A stretch of DNA of 64,000 nucleotides, taken from Paragordius varius (taxonomy: Eukaryota > Nematomorpha). How positions within the stretch are numbered: the stretch's first letter is position 1; every line of letters starts with the position of its first letter. A program made the translations under genes and the position numbers. Where the stretch lies: contig OZ176055.1 in NCBI GenBank assembly GCA_964247055.1, positions 2,728,001 through 2,792,000 of the forward strand. The letters run 5' to 3'. Below, piece by piece: positions 62,801 to 64,000 of the stretch. The notes below the pieces were generated by a model. It saw nothing but the letters and a program-made list of their open reading frames with translations, did no database searches and had not been told where the DNA came from.

Positions 62801-62816
62801 GACTGCTAAATCCTAA
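53330..62816 (+). CDS. GLB1L2: GH35 beta-galactosidase-like protein (GLB1L2 type), 17 exons
   Basis: Exons: 53330-53673, 53732-53803, 54006-54101, 55433-55613, 56385-56556, 56919-57071, 57938-58105, 58247-58348, 58967-59017, 59122-59177, 59249-59396, 59914-60111, 60687-61037, 61455-61542, 61735-61849, 62161-62280, 62739-62816. They total 2493 nt (830 residues; human GLB1L2 about 636), in phase throughout. The enzyme family removes terminal beta-galactose. Residues 13-31 form an N-terminal signal-anchor. The GH35 domain follows: [15 protein letters not shown] (about 84-98), [27 protein letters not shown], the acid/base region [10 protein letters not shown] (predicted Glu226), the nucleophile region [12 protein letters not shown] (predicted Glu319), and [17 protein letters not shown]. 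The C-terminal jelly-roll-like domain ends with [30 protein letters not shown] and [10 protein letters not shown]. The usual NEYG motif reads NELA. Extra length lies mainly in exons 12-13. Confidence 0.93.
54463..55366 (+). mobile_element. 5'-truncated LINE in GLB1L2-like intron 3
   Basis: A perfect 14-bp duplication AATTGTCTAAAAAT at 54463-54476 and 55353-55366 bounds an 876-bp insertion. The insert is the C-terminal part of a LINE ORF2: [20 protein letters not shown], then a zinc-finger-like insert ([15 protein letters not shown]...FKCLNC), [30 protein letters not shown], and [11 protein letters not shown] at the end. The reading frame breaks once near 54910. The element lies in sense with the host gene. 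The intact duplication indicates a fairly recent insertion. Confidence 0.9.
55917..56286. repeat. Fold-back element FB-A, copy 2 (GLB1L2-like intron 4)
   Basis: The ends are ATATACCATTTACAG and the inverted CTGTAAATGGTATAT. Five TTCACCC units lie on the left and four inverted GGGTGAA units on the right, spaced 20-21 bp (unit about TTCACCCTTGAACAATTCAA plus one base). The central 170 bp are shared with copy 1. It is 370 bp and non-coding. It is the best-preserved FB-A copy. Confidence 0.85.
56841..56896. repeat. (AT)n microsatellite before exon 6
   Basis: An uninterrupted TA/AT run of about 55 bp ends only some 20 bp before the exon 6 acceptor of the beta-galactosidase-like gene. A length-variable run this close may affect splicing. 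Confidence 0.85.
57524..57801. repeat. Fold-back element FB-A, copy 3 (GLB1L2-like intron 6)
   Basis: The ends are ATATACAATTTT and the inverted AAATTGTATAT. Units are eroded on the left and one clear TTCAAGGGTGAA remains on the right. The centre matches copies 1 and 2 in reverse orientation (GACCTTGCCATAAAGAT...). It is about 278 bp and older than copy 2. Confidence 0.6.
58570..58645 (+). mobile_element. LINE 3'-end stub in GLB1L2-like intron 8
   Basis: ATTACTTCGTGGTATGAAAA followed by CCGGAGTCTCTTACCCATC parallels the extreme 3' end of the LINE at 54477-55352 (TTACTTCGTGGATACAAAAC ... GGAGTCCTAATATTATCC). It is a very short, 5'-truncated copy of the same or a sister family. Confidence 0.55.
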
Positions 62817-63761
62817 TTTTTGATCTTATTCTATATGCTATGTTACACAAATTCGACATTCCGCATATTAATCGCTATAATTTCTAACTTACAAATCGAA
62901 AATCTGTGCATTTATATTATTTATTTTCTGTGATAAACTTTTTAAGGTGCTTTTTTACATGCCAGTATTATATTTCAAATTTTCTATACAGTAACGAGCA
63001 CTTTTATAGGCCATTGTATTTTGAATGGCTTAAAGGGTATTTAATTTACTTGTCTGAGTAGCTATGTATAAGATTTTTGGGTTTTATAAGTTACATTTCG
63101 AAAATTGTGGAGAAAAACTTTAGTGCTTAATTATACAAATAACTAACAAAATGAAATATTTCATACATAGCAACAGACATTAAATTAATCTTTTTAGCCA
63201 TTCATTGATCGGCACTTTTTATTTTGGGGATTGATAATATATATACAATCATTATTGATCATATTTATTTAAACATTTATTTATATTTTGGCAATATAAT
63301 ATATTATATATTAAAGTTTTAGCTCACACATATTGGGATAAAATGCAATTTTGTAGCTAATAAATTTGGTCATCTAATATATTCGTATTAAAAATGGAAT
63401 TTTATCTTTCGGTTTTAGGGGTGTTTATTATCCATAAATTGTGTAGAATGATTAAAATAAATGGAACTATCATACAGTTAAAATTATTACAGACAGAACG
63501 TAAAAACATAAAGACACAAAAGTTATTTTCAAAAGACCATACTTCTTTAAATCCTAATTTTATGTACACAAATTATTTATTTACAATTATAACATCATAA
63601 TTGATTACAGTAACAATTTACATCTCTATTTATATTATTATAAAACAATGAGTTAGTTTTATTTTAAAAATCAAAAAGTACAACGGTCTTTAAGAAAAAA
63701 GTATTTGTCCTTATTTTTTCACGTTGTCTGTATAATTTTTATTTTTACTGTAAATATCGGA
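62817..63761. other. Convergent intergenic region GLB1L2-like / P450
   Basis: Holds the 3' ends of two convergent genes; no coding signal. A minus-strand AATAAA at 63738-63743, about 19 nt beyond the P450 stop, is that gene's likely poly(A) signal. None is clear for the beta-galactosidase gene. Confidence 0.55.
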
Positions 63762-64000
63762 TTAATCAATTATTTCACAGATAACTTGCAAGCCAGGCCT
63801 GGGATAATTACTAATATTTTTATTGAATCGTGTATTTTCAGGGGTTCTAGGGTAAAAATCACCATCGCATAACCGAAACCTTAAACCCGAACAAAGCATC
63901 AAAGCTAAAATCGTTTTGATTTCTAACATAGCGAAACGCATGCCCAAGCAGTTTCGTGGCCCCTGTCCGAATGGCATAAAATTGTATTGTGCATCTCGGT
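63762..64000 (-). CDS. Cytochrome P450, C-terminal part (continues beyond the window)
   Basis: The last 78 or so codons, open to the window edge. YNFMPFGQGPRNCLGMRFA contains the heme-binding signature FxxGxRxCxG, whose cysteine is the heme thiolate ligand. The following helix (MLEIKTILALMLC) and the PRPGLQVICEI end are typical of microsomal P450s. The look is CYP3-clan-like, but the family cannot be fixed from the tail. The stop is TAA at 63762-63764. The upstream exons lie outside the window. Confidence 0.93.
   Translation of the reverse strand, partial: RDAQYNFMPFGQGPRNCLGMRFAMLEIKTILALMLCSGLRFRLCDGDFYPRTPENTRFNKNISNYPRPGLQVICEIID

Noticed and set aside
1-64000. A coherent multi-gene system such as a defence island or biosynthetic cluster
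   Set aside because: The neighbours are unrelated housekeeping and regulatory genes separated by repeats; nothing suggests a functional cluster.

Overview
The window is nuclear DNA of a small, very A+T-rich invertebrate animal (about three quarters A+T by eye). Six complete genes and the tail of a seventh can be read. Three of them point to an animal: an Integrator subunit, a PREP-class TALE homeobox gene and an SPF30 splicing factor. Introns run from 23 nt to 3.6 kb and tend to be shortest at the 5' ends of genes. Introns of 23-26 nt recall dicyemids and some other parasitic or reduced animals. A short-5'-intron gradient is known in schistosomes. The sequence alone does not settle the phylum.

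Layout. 1-2097: fragments of a hAT transposon and a LINE. 2098-3792 (+): intronless PIGB, the GPI mannosyltransferase 3. 3793-7535: a dead mariner and a fold-back MITE. 7536-8249 (-): intronless RRP46/EXOSC5, an exosome subunit. 9145-22685 (+): INTS3, 14 exons and 2250 codons, with a transposon-filled 3.6-kb second intron. 22686-28526: a whole but dead hAT with its 8-bp target duplication, plus a fold-back element. 28527-38101 (-): PKNOX/PREP homeobox gene, 17 exons and 1189 codons. 38102-50057: a 12-kb repeat field with a Helitron relic, several MITE families and a near-perfect 1.5-kb palindrome. 50058-53277 (-): SMNDC1/SPF30, 6 exons. 53330-62816 (+): a GH35 beta-galactosidase of the GLB1L2 type, 17 exons. 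63762-64000 (-): last exon of a cytochrome P450.

For every multi-exon gene the exon lengths sum to a multiple of three, and splice phases agree at each junction. That is strong internal support for the models. The genes are ordinary housekeeping, RNA-processing or regulatory genes and do not form a pathway. EXOSC5/INTS3 and SMNDC1/GLB1L2 are divergent pairs; the second has only 52 bp between start codons.

The most unusual content is (1) three introns of 23-26 nt beside ordinary introns, (2) a family of fold-back elements whose inverted arms are built from 21-bp tandem repeats and share the end ATATACCATTT, (3) two TTAA-flanked MITE families that always occur side by side, and (4) INTS3 and PKNOX proteins more than twice their usual length. 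I found no CRISPR array, no true tRNA gene and no clear virus-derived element.
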